Below, in pieces: positions 46,127 through 54,145 of a stretch of DNA of 64,000 nucleotides. The number at the start of each line of letters is the position of its first letter. Position 1 is the first letter of the stretch. The notes under the pieces were generated by a model. It saw only the letters and a program-made list of their open reading frames with translations, was not told the origin of the DNA and made no database searches. Where the stretch lies: assembly GCF_021354595.1 (NCBI RefSeq), contig NZ_JADWYJ010000001.1, forward strand, positions 1,093,446 through 1,157,445, read 5' to 3'. The translations under genes were made by a program, and so were the position numbers. The stretch comes from Maribellus sp. CM-23. GTDB lineage: Bacteria; Bacteroidota; Bacteroidia; Bacteroidales; Prolixibacteraceae.

Positions 46127-46858
46127 ATGAAAAAGATTCTTTATTTAACGACAGTTGTAACGCTATTTTTTACCGTCTCGGCATTTGCACAAAAGGTTAA
46201 TAAATTAAGCAAACAAGAAAAAAAGGACAACTGGGTTTTACTTTTTAACGGGAAGAATTTTGACGGATGGAGACAATGCAACGGAACCGCCATGCCAGCC
46301 AACTGGGAGATTGAAGACGGAGCCATGAAAGTATTTACCGGCGAAGGGAAAAAACCGGGGCAGGGAGCAGGTGGCGATATTCTTTTCAGCGGCAAAAAAT
46401 TCAAAAATTTCGAATTGTCAATCGACTGGAAAGCAGGAGAAAAAGCCAACTCCGGCATCTTTTACTACGTGCGGGAAACTCCCGGAGAAGCCATTTATTA
46501 TGCTGCACCCGAAGCACAGGTACTTGATAACGAAAATGCCACCGACAACAAAGTCGATAGCCACCTCGCAGGCTCGTTGTACGACATGATTGCGGCTGAT
46601 CCGGCCACCGTAAACCCTGCCGGCCAGTGGAACACTTTTGTGGTGAAAGCACTCAACGGAAAAGTAACACATTACATGAACGGAAAAGAGGTACTGTCGT
46701 ACACCTTGTGGACAAAAGAATGGGACGAGCTGGTACAAAACAGCAAATTCAAAAACTTTAAAGGTTTTACTGAAGGAATCTCCAAAGAAGGCTACATCGG
46801 TCTTCAGGACCATGGTTATACGGTTTGGTTCCGAAATATTAAAATAAGAGAACTGTAA
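46127..46858 (+). CDS. Secreted DUF1080 (3-keto-glycoside hydrolase-type) protein
   Basis: The 243-residue protein has a signal peptide (MKKILYLTTVVTLFFTVSAFA) and one DUF1080 beta-jelly-roll domain. The typical strings are WVLLFNGKNFDGWR, FELSIDWK, NSGIFYYV and GYIGLQDHG. Family members act on 3-keto-sugars or disaccharides made by Gfo/Idh/MocA-type oxidoreductases. Two such oxidoreductases follow at 47256 and 49805, supporting a shared saccharide role. ATG at 46127 is chosen; a GTG frame from 46085 adds non-signal residues. Confidence 0.85.
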   Translation: MKKILYLTTVVTLFFTVSAFAQKVNKLSKQEKKDNWVLLFNGKNFDGWRQCNGTAMPANWEIEDGAMKVFTGEGKKPGQGAGGDILFSGKKFKNFELSIDWKAGEKANSGIFYYVRETPGEAIYYAAPEAQVLDNENATDNKVDSHLAGSLYDMIAADPATVNPAGQWNTFVVKALNGKVTHYMNGKEVLSYTLWTKEWDELVQNSKFKNFKGFTEGISKEGYIGLQDHGYTVWFRNIKIREL

Positions 46859-47255
46859 GCCTATCGCTCGCAGTTAGCAGAAATGTTTAGACAAACAGGT
46901 TCAGTGCACTTTTCATTACAGCTGCCGGAGCCTGTTTGCTTATGAAATACAGACAAGTAGTTGCACCAATGGCCTTCTGACAAGAGCAAGTTAAAGTTTT
47001 TGTAAAAAAAGAAGGTATCAGAAAGAGAGAAACACTGTTACTGTAAAATATAATCGACAACTTTAACGGAAAGAATACAAACGTATTATCTGCCAGTATT
47101 TTATTGAGTCTTTTACGACGTATACAAACGACAAGAATGTCTTACCTCGTTTTGTGTTTTAATGGCTCAATAAACTTTCAGAAACAGAGTTATTCTTTTT
47201 AAGTTATTTGTATTTCAAAATACAGCATTACCTAAATCAATTAAATACTATAAGA
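46859..47255. other. 397-bp gene-free stretch
   Basis: AT-rich, no gene or clear promoter seen. It separates the DUF1080 and Tat-lipoprotein oxidoreductase genes, which are therefore probably separate transcripts. Confidence 0.4.
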
Positions 47256-48788
47256 ATGAGTAAAGAAGTTCAAGTACCCAGACGCGACTTTATCAAATCG
47301 ACTGCGATTGTTGCTACGGCTACAGCAATATCCGGCGCGCTGGTTGCCGGTTGTGCGAACGAGGAAAAAAGCGCAGCTCCCGAAGAAAAGAAAGTATGGG
47401 ACAAAGATAAGTTAAACATTGCCGTTGTTGGCGTAGGCATGGGATGGGGAAACATGCAGCGATGTTCGGATGAAAACATTGTAGCCCTGTGCGATGTCGA
47501 CACCCGGCGTCTGGCCGGAAGAATTGAAAGCTTCAAGGAGAAGTACCCCGGGAAAACGGTTCCGTACCAATACCAGAGTCACATCAAAATGTTTGAGGAA
47601 ATTGGTGACCAGATTGACGCGGTAATTATTGCCACTCCCGACCATACGCATGCCAAAATCACGCTGGATGCCATGAAGCTGGGCAAACATGTTTATTGCC
47701 AAAAGCCTTTAACGCATAACGTTTATGAATCAAGAATACTAACGCAGGCGGCTGAAAAATATAAAAATGTTGTTACACAAATGGGTAACCAGGGAGCTTC
47801 GGGTGACGATACTGCCTGGGTTTGTGAAGCCATCTGGAGTGGCGACATTGGCGAAGTTAAGGAAGTACATGCCTGGACCAACCGCCCGATTTGGCCACAA
47901 TGTTTAAACAGGCCCGAAGACACCCCTGCCCTTCCGATAGAGTTGGATTGGGATTTATGGCTCGGACCGGCTGCTGTTCGCCCTTACTCACCTCAATACC
48001 ACCCCTGGAACTGGCGTGGCTGGTACGACTTCGGAACGGGTGCCCTTGGAGATATGGCCTGCCATATTCTGGATGTTGTAATGCGTAGCTTGTGTCTGAA
48101 ATATCCGACTGGCATTCAGGCAAGCTCTTCCAAATGGACGGTTGAATCTCCTGCCGAATCAGAAAAAGTTACTTACTACTTCCCGGAAAGAGAAAAATTC
48201 AGAAATGCGGAAATGCCCGCAGTAAGTGTTACCTGGTACGACGGAGGCTTAAAACCTGACCGTCCTCTTGAAATGGAAGATGGCGAGATGATGGGCGACA
48301 CCGATGGAGGTGTTTTGTTTATCGGAACCAAAGGGAAGATTGTGTGCGGCTGCTACGGTAAAAATGCCAAACGTCTACCGTCTAAAGATTTTGAAGGTTA
48401 TGCTCCGCAAATAAATGAGCGTTTGGTTCCCGGAGGAATTGACGGACATGAAAAAGACTGGCTGAGAGCATGCAGGGAAAAACCGGAAGAGCGTGTACAA
48501 CCCAAATCGCATTTCGGATATGCCGGCCCGTTTAACGAGGTGGTGGTCATGGGTACCGTTGCTCCCCGGTTGGCAGGTTTGGAACGCATTCTGGAATGGG
48601 ACGGTGAAAAAATGGAATTCACCAACATAACGCAGGAAGACAAAATCAGGCTGCCGAAGATTGTAAAAATGGACCTGAGTACAGGCATCCCAAAATACCA
48701 ATCGGAATACGAAATTATTAACGCCTACGATTATGCCAAAAGCCTTATAAACGTAAAACCCCGCGCAGGCTGGGAATTGGTTTTGTAA
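47256..48788 (+). CDS. Tat-exported Gfo/Idh/MocA oxidoreductase (lipoprotein type)
   Basis: The 510-residue protein starts with a twin-arginine signal (VPRRDFIK) ending in a lipobox-like VAGC33, so it may be a folded, cofactor-loaded, lipid-anchored protein. The Rossmann segment is AVVGVGMGWGNM near 54-65, and DHTHAKITLDAMKLGKHVYCQKPL is the family motif. It probably oxidises or rearranges a sugar with bound NAD(H). ATG at 47256 is chosen; the extension to 47208 would mask the Tat signal. The paralogue at 49805 lies beyond the tRNA/GIY-YIG segment. Confidence 0.9.
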   Translation: MSKEVQVPRRDFIKSTAIVATATAISGALVAGCANEEKSAAPEEKKVWDKDKLNIAVVGVGMGWGNMQRCSDENIVALCDVDTRRLAGRIESFKEKYPGKTVPYQYQSHIKMFEEIGDQIDAVIIATPDHTHAKITLDAMKLGKHVYCQKPLTHNVYESRILTQAAEKYKNVVTQMGNQGASGDDTAWVCEAIWSGDIGEVKEVHAWTNRPIWPQCLNRPEDTPALPIELDWDLWLGPAAVRPYSPQYHPWNWRGWYDFGTGALGDMACHILDVVMRSLCLKYPTGIQASSSKWTVESPAESEKVTYYFPEREKFRNAEMPAVSVTWYDGGLKPDRPLEMEDGEMMGDTDGGVLFIGTKGKIVCGCYGKNAKRLPSKDFEGYAPQINERLVPGGIDGHEKDWLRACREKPEERVQPKSHFGYAGPFNEVVVMGTVAPRLAGLERILEWDGEKMEFTNITQEDKIRLPKIVKMDLSTGIPKYQSEYEIINAYDYAKSLINVKPRAGWELVL

Positions 48789-49162
48789 ACACCGATTATT
48801 TTAGGAGACAGCCATTTGTATTGAATGGTTTTATATCCCCGGGAGATATGCTACGTGCCTATTCCCCGGGGATATTAATTTCATACCTTTCTGACTCATC
48901 CCAGCAAAAGATAGAAACGGAGGTTTCAGATCATGAGTTAACTACCTTAAATAAGCGGTCCGTGAAAGTTTCATTGATATTACAGAAATCAACCAGGAAA
49001 AGTATCCAACAGAAAGATTAAATCATTTCTCAGCTCTTTTGAAAAATAATTGCATAATTCCCGGCAAACTAAGGCTGGTCGGAGAAACCATTCCCGAAAA
49101 GGGATATTTTAATATGCATAAAAAAGGGATTTCGCTTTTTCCAGCAAAATCCATCTTATTTC
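48789..49162. other. 374-bp gene-free stretch
   Basis: It contains a terminator hairpin at 48834-48874. A 66-codon frame at 48821-49021 is not supported as a gene because it spans the hairpin. The remainder shows nothing recognisable before the broken tRNA copy. Confidence 0.4.
48834..48874 (+). terminator. Terminator-like hairpin after the oxidoreductase
   Basis: TATCCCCGGG (48834-48843) pairs with CCCGGGGATA (48865-48874); a T-rich tail follows (ttaattt). Confidence 0.65.
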
Positions 49163-49227
49163 GTGGGCCCAGCAGGGCATGATCCTGCGACCCCCTGTTC
49201 CGATAGCTATCGGAAGAGTCAGGTGCT
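49163..49227 (-). pseudogene. Broken 3' half of the tRNA(CAU) copy with palindrome in the anticodon loop
   Basis: A 35-bp exact repeat of the tRNA 3' portion (49163-49197 equals 49589-49623) and a further 12-bp exact match (49216-49227 equals 49629-49640) flank a TTCCGATAGCTATCGGAA palindrome at 49198-49215. In the intact tRNA five bases (ATTAT on the plus strand) occupy this place in the anticodon loop. The 5' end (acceptor 5' strand, D-loop) is missing, so it cannot be a functional tRNA. It lies 11 nt beyond the GIY-YIG stop. Confidence 0.85.
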
Positions 49228-49238
49228 TGTTTGGTTCA

Positions 49239-49514
49239 CTATTTTTGCCTCAACTCAGGGTATTTCTTTAAATTCTGAATGAAAACTTTACTTTTCATTG
49301 ATTTAATCTTGCGTTCTATTCTTACTGCATGGGAATAATCAGAAGCTTCAAGGATTAAATAAATACTCCAATCATCTGTTATTGCGGTATATCGGTGTTT
49401 TCCATAAACGTGATTGTTGTGCTTTTCAATCCTTTGCTCAATAGATTCGTGCGTTACACCAATATAAAAGCTATTTAACCTTTTACTGAAAAGAATGTAA
49501 CACGAGGCTGGCAT
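49239..49514 (-). CDS. GIY-YIG nuclease-family protein
   Basis: The 91-residue single-domain protein of the UPF0213/YhbQ-like group has CYILFSKRLNSFYIG in the GIY-YIG position, the catalytic Arg in EQRIEKHN and a Glu in VRIERKIK. Small single-domain GIY-YIG proteins are either host-repair-like or parts of mobile elements. This gene lies between an intact tRNA and a broken copy of the same tRNA, which points to mobility. A start at 49553 is possible; 49514 (MPASCYILF) begins the domain directly. Confidence 0.88.
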   Translation of the reverse strand: MPASCYILFSKRLNSFYIGVTHESIEQRIEKHNNHVYGKHRYTAITDDWSIYLILEASDYSHAVRIERKIKSMKSKVFIQNLKKYPELRQK

Positions 49515-49589
49515 AGGGTTAAGTTTGTTTTTCTCAAAGTTATGAAAAAACAAAAAGCAGCCACATTTCTGTAACTGCTTTATATTTTG

Positions 49590-49663
49590 TGGGCCCAGCA
49601 GGGCATGATCCTGCGACCCCCTGATTATGAGTCAGGTGCTCTAACCAACTGAGCTATAGGCCC
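49590..49663 (-). tRNA. tRNA with CAU anticodon (Met or lysidine-type Ile2)
   Basis: The 74-nt cloverleaf reads GGGCCTA...TGGGCCC (7-bp acceptor with one G-U), D arm GCTC/GAGC, anticodon stem CCTGA/TCAGG with loop CTCATAA (anticodon CAT at 49627-49629) and T stem GCAGG/CCTGC. CCA is not encoded. The T loop is ATCATGC rather than the standard TTCRANY. The GGGCCTATAGCTCAG start resembles tRNA-Ile, so Ile2 (CAU, modified to lysidine) is preferred over elongator Met; this is not settled by sequence. The broken copy is at 49163. Confidence 0.9.
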
Positions 49664-49804
49664 TGAATGAAAATCTTTTCTTACGAATGATTTTCGGAGT
49701 GCAAGTTTACAACTTTACCCGAAATTACGCAAGTAATTTTTATCTTTTTAAAACAAGAAAAGGGCGCCTTTTTCTGACACCCTTTTCTATCGATATTACT
49801 TTTA

Positions 49805-51301
49805 TTATGCTGGCATATCAGGCAAGCTCCAAGGCTTACGATATGTGTGCTTAATAAGTTCGGCAGCAAATTCTTTTGCAGGAATCGGATCAGTCCACGA
49901 CTTATCAAAAGTTGGGTGACCATCGTGAATCTTAAATCCGTCTTTTACTACAGTCTTAATTTTTTCGTCATCAGTCAGGTTGGTGAATTCCATTTTCTCA
50001 CCATCCCAATCCAACACTTTGTTTAACGACTGCAGACGAACTGCTAGAACACCCATCACAACCATTTCGTTGAACGGACCTGCTTCGCTGAAATCAGAAG
50101 CGGTTTTCACGCGGTTTTCAGGGCTTTCTTTACAAGCGCGTACCCAATCCATTTCGTGGCTGGTTTCTACACGGCGACGGAATTTCGGAGCGTCTGGTGT
50201 ACGACCTGAAAGCAACCATGGGTCTTTACCGTAACATCCGCATACCAGTGTATCTTTTGTTCCGTGGAACAATACACCACCACCCGAGTTATTCGGATTT
50301 TTTCCATCTGGCCATGCTTCCGGCAACATCGGTTTAATACCACCGTCGTACCAGTAAACATCTACTTGCGGAAGTTTCATCTTCGCTTTTTTCGCTGTTT
50401 TTCTTTCAGGGAAAGTAAGTTTCACCGATTGAGAAACAGGTGCGCAGTCGTTCAGTAACAAACTTGAGTTACCTTGTGCGTGAATTGGATAACCCAAATT
50501 CAGACCAACAAACACAGGGTGCAGAATATGGCAAGCCATGTCACCCAGTGCACCTGTACCGTAATCCCACCAGCCACGCCAGTTCCAAGGATGGTAAACC
50601 TGGTTGTAAGGCCTCATTTTGGCGGGTCCTGTAAACAAGTCCCAGTCAAGTGTATCCGGCACCCAGTCTCCTCTTTCCGGAGTGTTCAAACCTTGCGGCC
50701 AAATCGGGCGGTCGGTAAACGCTTCTACTTTTGTAACGTCACCAATTTCACCATTTGCCAACCACTCGCAGGTAACGTTTACGCCTTCGCCTGAAGATCC
50801 CTGGTTACCCATTGAAGTAGCTACGTTGTACTTATCCGCTAATTTGGTCAACAAACGCGATTCGTAAACGGTGTGAGTCAAAGGTTTCTGAACGTATACG
50901 TGTTTACCCATTGTAATGGCATGAGCAGCAATGATAGCATGCGTATGGTCAGCAGTAGCGACCATTACACCGTCGATATCTTTACCTAACTCGTCGTACA
51001 TTACACGCCAGTCTTTGTACTTTTTGGCTTTTGGGAAAGCATCAAACACGCCATTTCCGGCAGTGTATTTCCAGTCCACATCACAAAGCCCAATGATGTT
51101 CTCTGACTTAAGATTTTTTAAGTTAGCGAAGCCCATACCGCCGACACCAACTCCGACAATATTAAGTTTGTCGCTGGGAGCTTTATGCCCCAATCCGGCC
51201 ACAGCGTGACGCGGAACAATAGTAAATCCGGCGGCAGCCACCGCTGTAGTACCAAGGAAGGCTCTTCTCGAAACCATTCCACTGTTTTCTTTCTCTTTCA
51301 T
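49805..51301 (-). CDS. Tat-exported Gfo/Idh/MocA oxidoreductase (paralogue)
   Basis: The 498-residue protein has a twin-arginine signal (VSRRAFLGTTAVAAAGF), cleaved near RHAVAG, and the same Rossmann and DHTHAIIAAHAITMGKHVYVQKPL motifs as the protein at 47256. It lacks that protein's lipobox Cys. The likely cofactor is NAD(H) and the substrate a sugar or cyclitol. It lies on the opposite side of the tRNA segment, on the minus strand, with its own 5' region beginning at 51302. Confidence 0.9.
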   Translation of the reverse strand: MKEKENSGMVSRRAFLGTTAVAAAGFTIVPRHAVAGLGHKAPSDKLNIVGVGVGGMGFANLKNLKSENIIGLCDVDWKYTAGNGVFDAFPKAKKYKDWRVMYDELGKDIDGVMVATADHTHAIIAAHAITMGKHVYVQKPLTHTVYESRLLTKLADKYNVATSMGNQGSSGEGVNVTCEWLANGEIGDVTKVEAFTDRPIWPQGLNTPERGDWVPDTLDWDLFTGPAKMRPYNQVYHPWNWRGWWDYGTGALGDMACHILHPVFVGLNLGYPIHAQGNSSLLLNDCAPVSQSVKLTFPERKTAKKAKMKLPQVDVYWYDGGIKPMLPEAWPDGKNPNNSGGGVLFHGTKDTLVCGCYGKDPWLLSGRTPDAPKFRRRVETSHEMDWVRACKESPENRVKTASDFSEAGPFNEMVVMGVLAVRLQSLNKVLDWDGEKMEFTNLTDDEKIKTVVKDGFKIHDGHPTFDKSWTDPIPAKEFAAELIKHTYRKPWSLPDMPA

Positions 51302-51625
51302 GATAAATGTAGTTTTAATCGGATAGGTTTTAAATACTAAAACTGTTAAAAAAACTGTTAAATATAGCGATATTCACAGGACACACAATGCCGGAAGCCA
51401 TTAAATAGTTAAACCGAATCTTAAAATTTCTTAAGCGGGAAAGCTTAGATCAGGCGGCATTCGTCAAAACAAATCTAGTTGTCAAATACTTACCCTGCAC
51501 AAGATAGCTGAACTCTATTCTGGTTAAAAAAAATCGATTTGACTTGCGCTATTTGAAAGACTAAATTTGTTTGTTGCCAAAAAGCACGGCATACACGTCA
51601 AAAACCAAAATAAAAATAACAAGTC
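51302..51625. other. 324-bp divergent region between oxidoreductase and OsmC genes
   Basis: No gene seen. It holds the OsmC promoter at 51538-51569 and AT-rich text before the oxidoreductase. Confidence 0.45.
51538..51569 (+). promoter_or_regulatory. Bacteroidota promoter for the OsmC gene
   Basis: TTTG (51538-51541), a 20-bp spacer and TAAATTTG (51562-51569) fit the -33/-7 consensus almost exactly. The ATG is 56 nt downstream. Confidence 0.75.
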
Positions 51626-52051
51626 ATGACAGTAAGAAAAGTAAAATCAGTATGGAATGGCACCCTGAAACAAGGTGCAGGTAAAATGGATATAACCGGT
51701 TACAGCGGTCCTTTCACGTTCGCTTCCCGTTTTGAAAACGGCAAAGGCACTAATCCGGAAGAACTGGTGGGAGCAGCACACTCAGGCTGTTACTCGATGT
51801 TTCTTTCGGCATTGATCAGTGGAGAAGGCCTGACTCCGGAAAGCATTGAAACGGAAGCTTCGGTAACTCTGGGTGAATTGGATGGTGGTCCCGCAATCAC
51901 CAACATTAAACTGGATTGCACAGTGAAATGCGAAGGCCTGGCTCAGGACAAATTCGAAGAGCTGGCGGCGGCGGCCAAAGCCAAATGCCCGATCTCAAGA
52001 CTTTATGCCGGAGGTACAGCCACCATTGAGCTGGATGCCAAACTGGTATAG
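51626..52051 (+). CDS. OsmC-family peroxiredoxin
   Basis: The 141-residue protein has the OsmC/Ohr fold and both peroxidatic and resolving cysteines, in AHSGCYSMF (near residue 54) and KCPISRLY (near residue 119). Such proteins reduce organic hydroperoxides with dihydrolipoamide or thiols in the cytoplasm. The length and AGCH-like spacing match the OsmC subgroup rather than Ohr. It is monocistronic with a good promoter and terminator. Confidence 0.93.
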   Translation: MTVRKVKSVWNGTLKQGAGKMDITGYSGPFTFASRFENGKGTNPEELVGAAHSGCYSMFLSALISGEGLTPESIETEASVTLGELDGGPAITNIKLDCTVKCEGLAQDKFEELAAAAKAKCPISRLYAGGTATIELDAKLV

Positions 52052-52089
52052 AAAAAGTGAATTTTCACACTGAAAAACACAACAAAACG

Positions 52090-52113
52090 GGAGCTTCAAA
52101 AGGCTCCTTTTTT
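52090..52113 (+). terminator. Terminator after OsmC
   Basis: GGAGC pairs with GCTCC around an 8-nt loop, followed by six T. Confidence 0.75.
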
Positions 52114-52199
52114 ATTGGCCCAAAAAAAGCATTGATTGGTGATTTGATTGGACCGAAAACAGGATCAGGCCATAAATAATCTCGAAAAAGTAAAACGAA

Positions 52200-52226
52200 A
52201 AAGGCTGCCGGAATCCGACAGCCTTT
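52200..52226 (-). terminator. Terminator after the DEAD-box helicase
   Basis: AAAGGCTG pairs with CAGCCTTT; in the minus direction a T-run (ttttt) follows the stem. Confidence 0.8.
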
Positions 52227-52245
52227 ATATTTCGCTTGTTATATT

Positions 52246-53925
52246 CTATTTCTTGTGATTCGCGATTTCGATATTCACTTTCTGACCTCTAAAACGTGCA
52301 TTCTTAAATGCTTTTATTGCGTCTTTCTCAAAACGGTTGTCTACCTCAAAAAATGAAAATCCTTTCAAAACCTCAATACTGCCAATTTCCACGCTTTTGC
52401 CGGGCATTTGCTGGTTGATCATATCAATGATCGAACGCTTGCTGATTCCATTTTTCTTACCCAAACTAAAGAAGAACCGCGAGTACTGATAGTCGCCGCG
52501 GCGGCCCTTTCCACCTCTCTCGGGGCGGGTGCTATTTTGACGATCTTTCCGGTCTTTCCGATCGTTCCGCCTATCTCTCCGATCATCGTACCCGTTCTCA
52601 TCTACGTTGATGTCTTGGGCACCTTCGTAATACGTAAGAAAACGGTTGAACTCTACCGAAACAAAATGTTTGATCAGGTCTTCACGGTCGAGCCAGGAAA
52701 GTTTTTTGTAGATAACCGGCATAAAAGGCGCTATTTGTTCGTCGTTTACTTCCACCTTTTCTACCTTGTCGATCAGGTTAAAGAGTTGCTTCTCGCAAAT
52801 TTCTTTACCCTGCGGAACATCCACTTTTACAAACTTCTTCCCTATTTTGCGCTCCACGTCTCTCAGTTTTCCCTTTTCACGCAAGTGAATCAGGGTAATC
52901 GAGATACCTTTTTTACCGGCCCTTCCGGTTCTCCCGCTTCGGTGAATGTACACCTCGGGGTCGTCGGGAAGATTGTAGTTAATTACATGGGTCAGATCGT
53001 TTACATCCAAACCACGGGCAGCAACGTCGGTGGCTACCAGCATCTGTAAATGTTTTCCGCGGAAACGGGCCATTACATGGTCGCGTTGCGCCTGCGAAAG
53101 ATCACCGTGAAGCGCATCGGCATTGTATCCGTCCTGCATCAGCTTATCGGCCACCTCTTTGGTTTCCATACGCGTACGACAGAAAATAATGCTGTAAATA
53201 TTCGGATTGATGTCAGCCACCCGCTTCAACGCAAGATAACGGTCTTTGGCGTGAACCAGGTAATAATGGTGCTCAACGTTTTCAGAACCTGTGTTTTTCT
53301 TTCCTACCGAAATTTCGTACGGATCGGACATATAGGTGTTGGCAATCGATACAATCTCTGATGGCATAGTAGCCGAAAACAAAAGTGTTTGTTTTTCAGC
53401 CGGAGTATCTTTCAGAATTCCATCCAGGTCGTCTTTAAAGCCCATCGAAAGCATTTCGTCGGCCTCGTCTAATACCAACCACTGAATTTCGTTCACACGC
53501 AGTTTACCACGTTTGATCAAATCGAGTGTTCTCCCCGGCGTGCCAACAACTACCTGCGCACCTTTTTCCAATGCGGTAATTTGTTTTCTAATGTCAGCCC
53601 CTCCGTACAAAACGGCGATGTTGATTTTTCCCAGATTCTTTGAAAAGTTGCTCAGATCGTTGGCAATCTGCATCGCCAACTCGCGCGTCGGACTCAATAT
53701 CAACGCCTGCGGCGCCTTTATGTTCGTGTCTATTTGCTGAATAATGGGCAAGCCAAAAGCAGCAGTTTTCCCGGTTCCTGTTTGTGCCAATGCCACCATG
53801 TCTTGGTCGCTTTCCAGTAAAAACGGAACTGCTTTTTCCTGTATCGGCGTGGGCTCTATAAATCCCAAATCCTGAATAGCGCTCAGAATTTCAGACCGTA
53901 AACCCATTGATTCAAATAAACTCAT
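52246..53925 (-). CDS. DEAD-box ATP-dependent RNA helicase with DbpA-like C-terminus
   Basis: The 559-residue helicase has AQTGTGKTAAF, VLDEADEML, SATMP, HRSGRTGRAGKKG and the other DEAD motifs in two RecA domains (1-370). A basic linker rich in Arg, Lys and Asp follows (about 440-485). The end (about 488-557, YSRFFFSLGKKNGISKRSIIDMI) matches the DbpA/CsdA-type RNA-binding domain. It likely unwinds structured RNA during ribosome assembly, cold adaptation or mRNA turnover; CsdA/DeaD versus DbpA assignment is open. A TACCTTTG -7 element is at 53951-53958. Confidence 0.93.
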   Translation of the reverse strand: MSLFESMGLRSEILSAIQDLGFIEPTPIQEKAVPFLLESDQDMVALAQTGTGKTAAFGLPIIQQIDTNIKAPQALILSPTRELAMQIANDLSNFSKNLGKINIAVLYGGADIRKQITALEKGAQVVVGTPGRTLDLIKRGKLRVNEIQWLVLDEADEMLSMGFKDDLDGILKDTPAEKQTLLFSATMPSEIVSIANTYMSDPYEISVGKKNTGSENVEHHYYLVHAKDRYLALKRVADINPNIYSIIFCRTRMETKEVADKLMQDGYNADALHGDLSQAQRDHVMARFRGKHLQMLVATDVAARGLDVNDLTHVINYNLPDDPEVYIHRSGRTGRAGKKGISITLIHLREKGKLRDVERKIGKKFVKVDVPQGKEICEKQLFNLIDKVEKVEVNDEQIAPFMPVIYKKLSWLDREDLIKHFVSVEFNRFLTYYEGAQDINVDENGYDDRRDRRNDRKDRKDRQNSTRPERGGKGRRGDYQYSRFFFSLGKKNGISKRSIIDMINQQMPGKSVEIGSIEVLKGFSFFEVDNRFEKDAIKAFKNARFRGQKVNIEIANHKK

Positions 53926-53950
53926 CTTCTAATTATTAAAAAAGTGGGCG

Positions 53951-53958
53951 CAAAGGTA
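53951..53958 (-). promoter_or_regulatory. -7 element for the DEAD-box helicase
   Basis: Minus-strand TACCTTTG matches TAnnTTTG, 25 nt before the helicase start; no clear -33. Confidence 0.4.
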
Positions 53959-54107
53959 TTTCTTTTATTTGTATTTCAGTCATTTATGACGTTCTATACC
54001 GTAAATTTAACTTTCAGCATGACGTTAAATATGAATTAGTTGCGTCACCAGGCCCCTTCATTTTCAAAATTACGCTTTATTCCGTCTGCTTATTGCATCG
54101 ATTCCAT

Positions 54108-54115
54108 TAAATTTG
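54108..54115 (+). promoter_or_regulatory. -7 element for the outer-membrane protein gene
   Basis: TAAATTTG matches TAnnTTTG, 30 nt before the ATG at 54146. It argues against the TTG start at 54113, which overlaps it. Confidence 0.5.
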
Positions 54116-54145
54116 CTTAACCGATTTCATTCAAAAAATACGTGT

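Noticed and set aside
48821..49021. 66-codon frame after the first oxidoreductase
   Set aside because: It runs through a terminator-type hairpin and has no family or ribosome site.
49163..49227. A second functional tRNA
   Set aside because: It lacks the acceptor 5' strand and D-loop and has an 18-bp palindrome in the anticodon loop.
49239..49514. Group I intron or homing endonuclease inside the tRNA
   Set aside because: The intact tRNA is uninterrupted and the gene lies outside it; mobility is only inferred from the repeated tail.
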